A stretch of 5,005 bases of DNA, from the NCBI GenBank assembly GCA_902497185.1, contig CABVEG010000155.1, positions 1 to 5,005 of the forward strand, read 5' to 3'. The translations under genes were made by a program, and so were the position numbers. The notes below the pieces were generated by a model. That model was given only the letters and a program-made list of their open reading frames with translations. It did no database searches and was not told the origin of the DNA. Shown here one piece after another: positions 4,875 through 5,005 of this stretch (position 1 is its first letter; each line of letters starts with the position of its first letter). The DNA is from an uncultured Eubacteriales bacterium (GTDB lineage Bacteria > Bacillota > Clostridia > Lachnospirales > CAG-274).

Positions 4875-5005
4875 TTGGAAATAGAAGAATTACTAAAGAC
4901 TGTTGAATTACCTGCAATTATAAACGTGAAGGTAAAGATTGCTACTATGAGAGCCTTTAAAAAATTTTGTGTAAACGTTATAAAAACAGTCCTTCTTGAC
5001 AATAA
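4875..5005 (+). CDS. Unrecognised protein, N-terminal fragment (runs off the window)
   Basis: The frame opens at TTG 4875, with a strong AGGAGG (4862-4867) 7 nt upstream, and stays open for 43 codons to the window edge. The peptide begins MEIEELLKTVELPAIINVKV and continues with a basic stretch, ATMRAFKKFCVNVIKTVLLDN. I do not recognise the family. There is no clear signal peptide or membrane helix in the visible part. TTG is the only start that fits the ribosome binding site and frame; an earlier TTG at 4871 is in another frame that stops after 11 codons. It is separated from the antiporter by the long hairpin, so it is probably an independent unit. Confidence 0.65.
   Translation, partial: MEIEELLKTVELPAIINVKVKIATMRAFKKFCVNVIKTVLLDN

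Overview
The window is AT-rich (roughly one third G+C by eye). It has strong AGGAGG-type ribosome binding sites, short TTGACA/TATAAT promoters and hairpin terminators, and its protein families are typical of anaerobes. This suggests a low-GC Firmicute, most likely a gut-type clostridium (Lachnospiraceae/Eubacteriales). The species cannot be read from the sequence.

Minus strand, left half. A MarR-family repressor (1253-1681) lies upstream of an Old Yellow Enzyme-type flavin oxidoreductase (1-931, cut by the window edge). Three copies of one 19-bp palindromic element (core ATGTATATACAT) are present: over the -10 of the MarR promoter, just after the MarR stop codon, and directly before the oxidoreductase ribosome binding site. 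This is the clearest regulatory signal here and reads as a self-contained local regulon: a Cys-rich MarR repressor that controls itself and a flavin reductase. Two of the copies are part of 21-bp direct repeats bracketing a roughly 250-bp non-coding segment. That segment may have been inserted or duplicated between what were once closely spaced genes. Further right, a stand-alone ferritin-like diiron protein (1850-2263, minus) has its own promoter and a terminator insulating it from marR.

Plus strand, right half. A ParB/Noc-family protein (2419-3225) diverges from the ferritin-like gene. It has no ParA partner and no recognisable parS or Noc site in the window, and its helix-turn-helix is unusual. 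It is followed by a CPA2 (NapA/Kef-type) cation:proton antiporter (3386-4606) with its own promoter and a leader that can form a terminator-like hairpin. A perfect 23-bp hairpin closes that unit. After a 199-bp gap, an unrecognised gene starts with TTG at 4875 and runs off the window.

How the genes fit together: MarR, the oxidoreductase and the ferritin-like protein make a plausible redox or electrophile stress cluster. The ParB-like gene and the antiporter look like independent units rather than one operon. No tRNA, rRNA, CRISPR array or intact insertion sequence was seen. No clearly new multi-gene system is evident; the best leads are the triple operator with its bracketed segment and the divergent orphan ParB.
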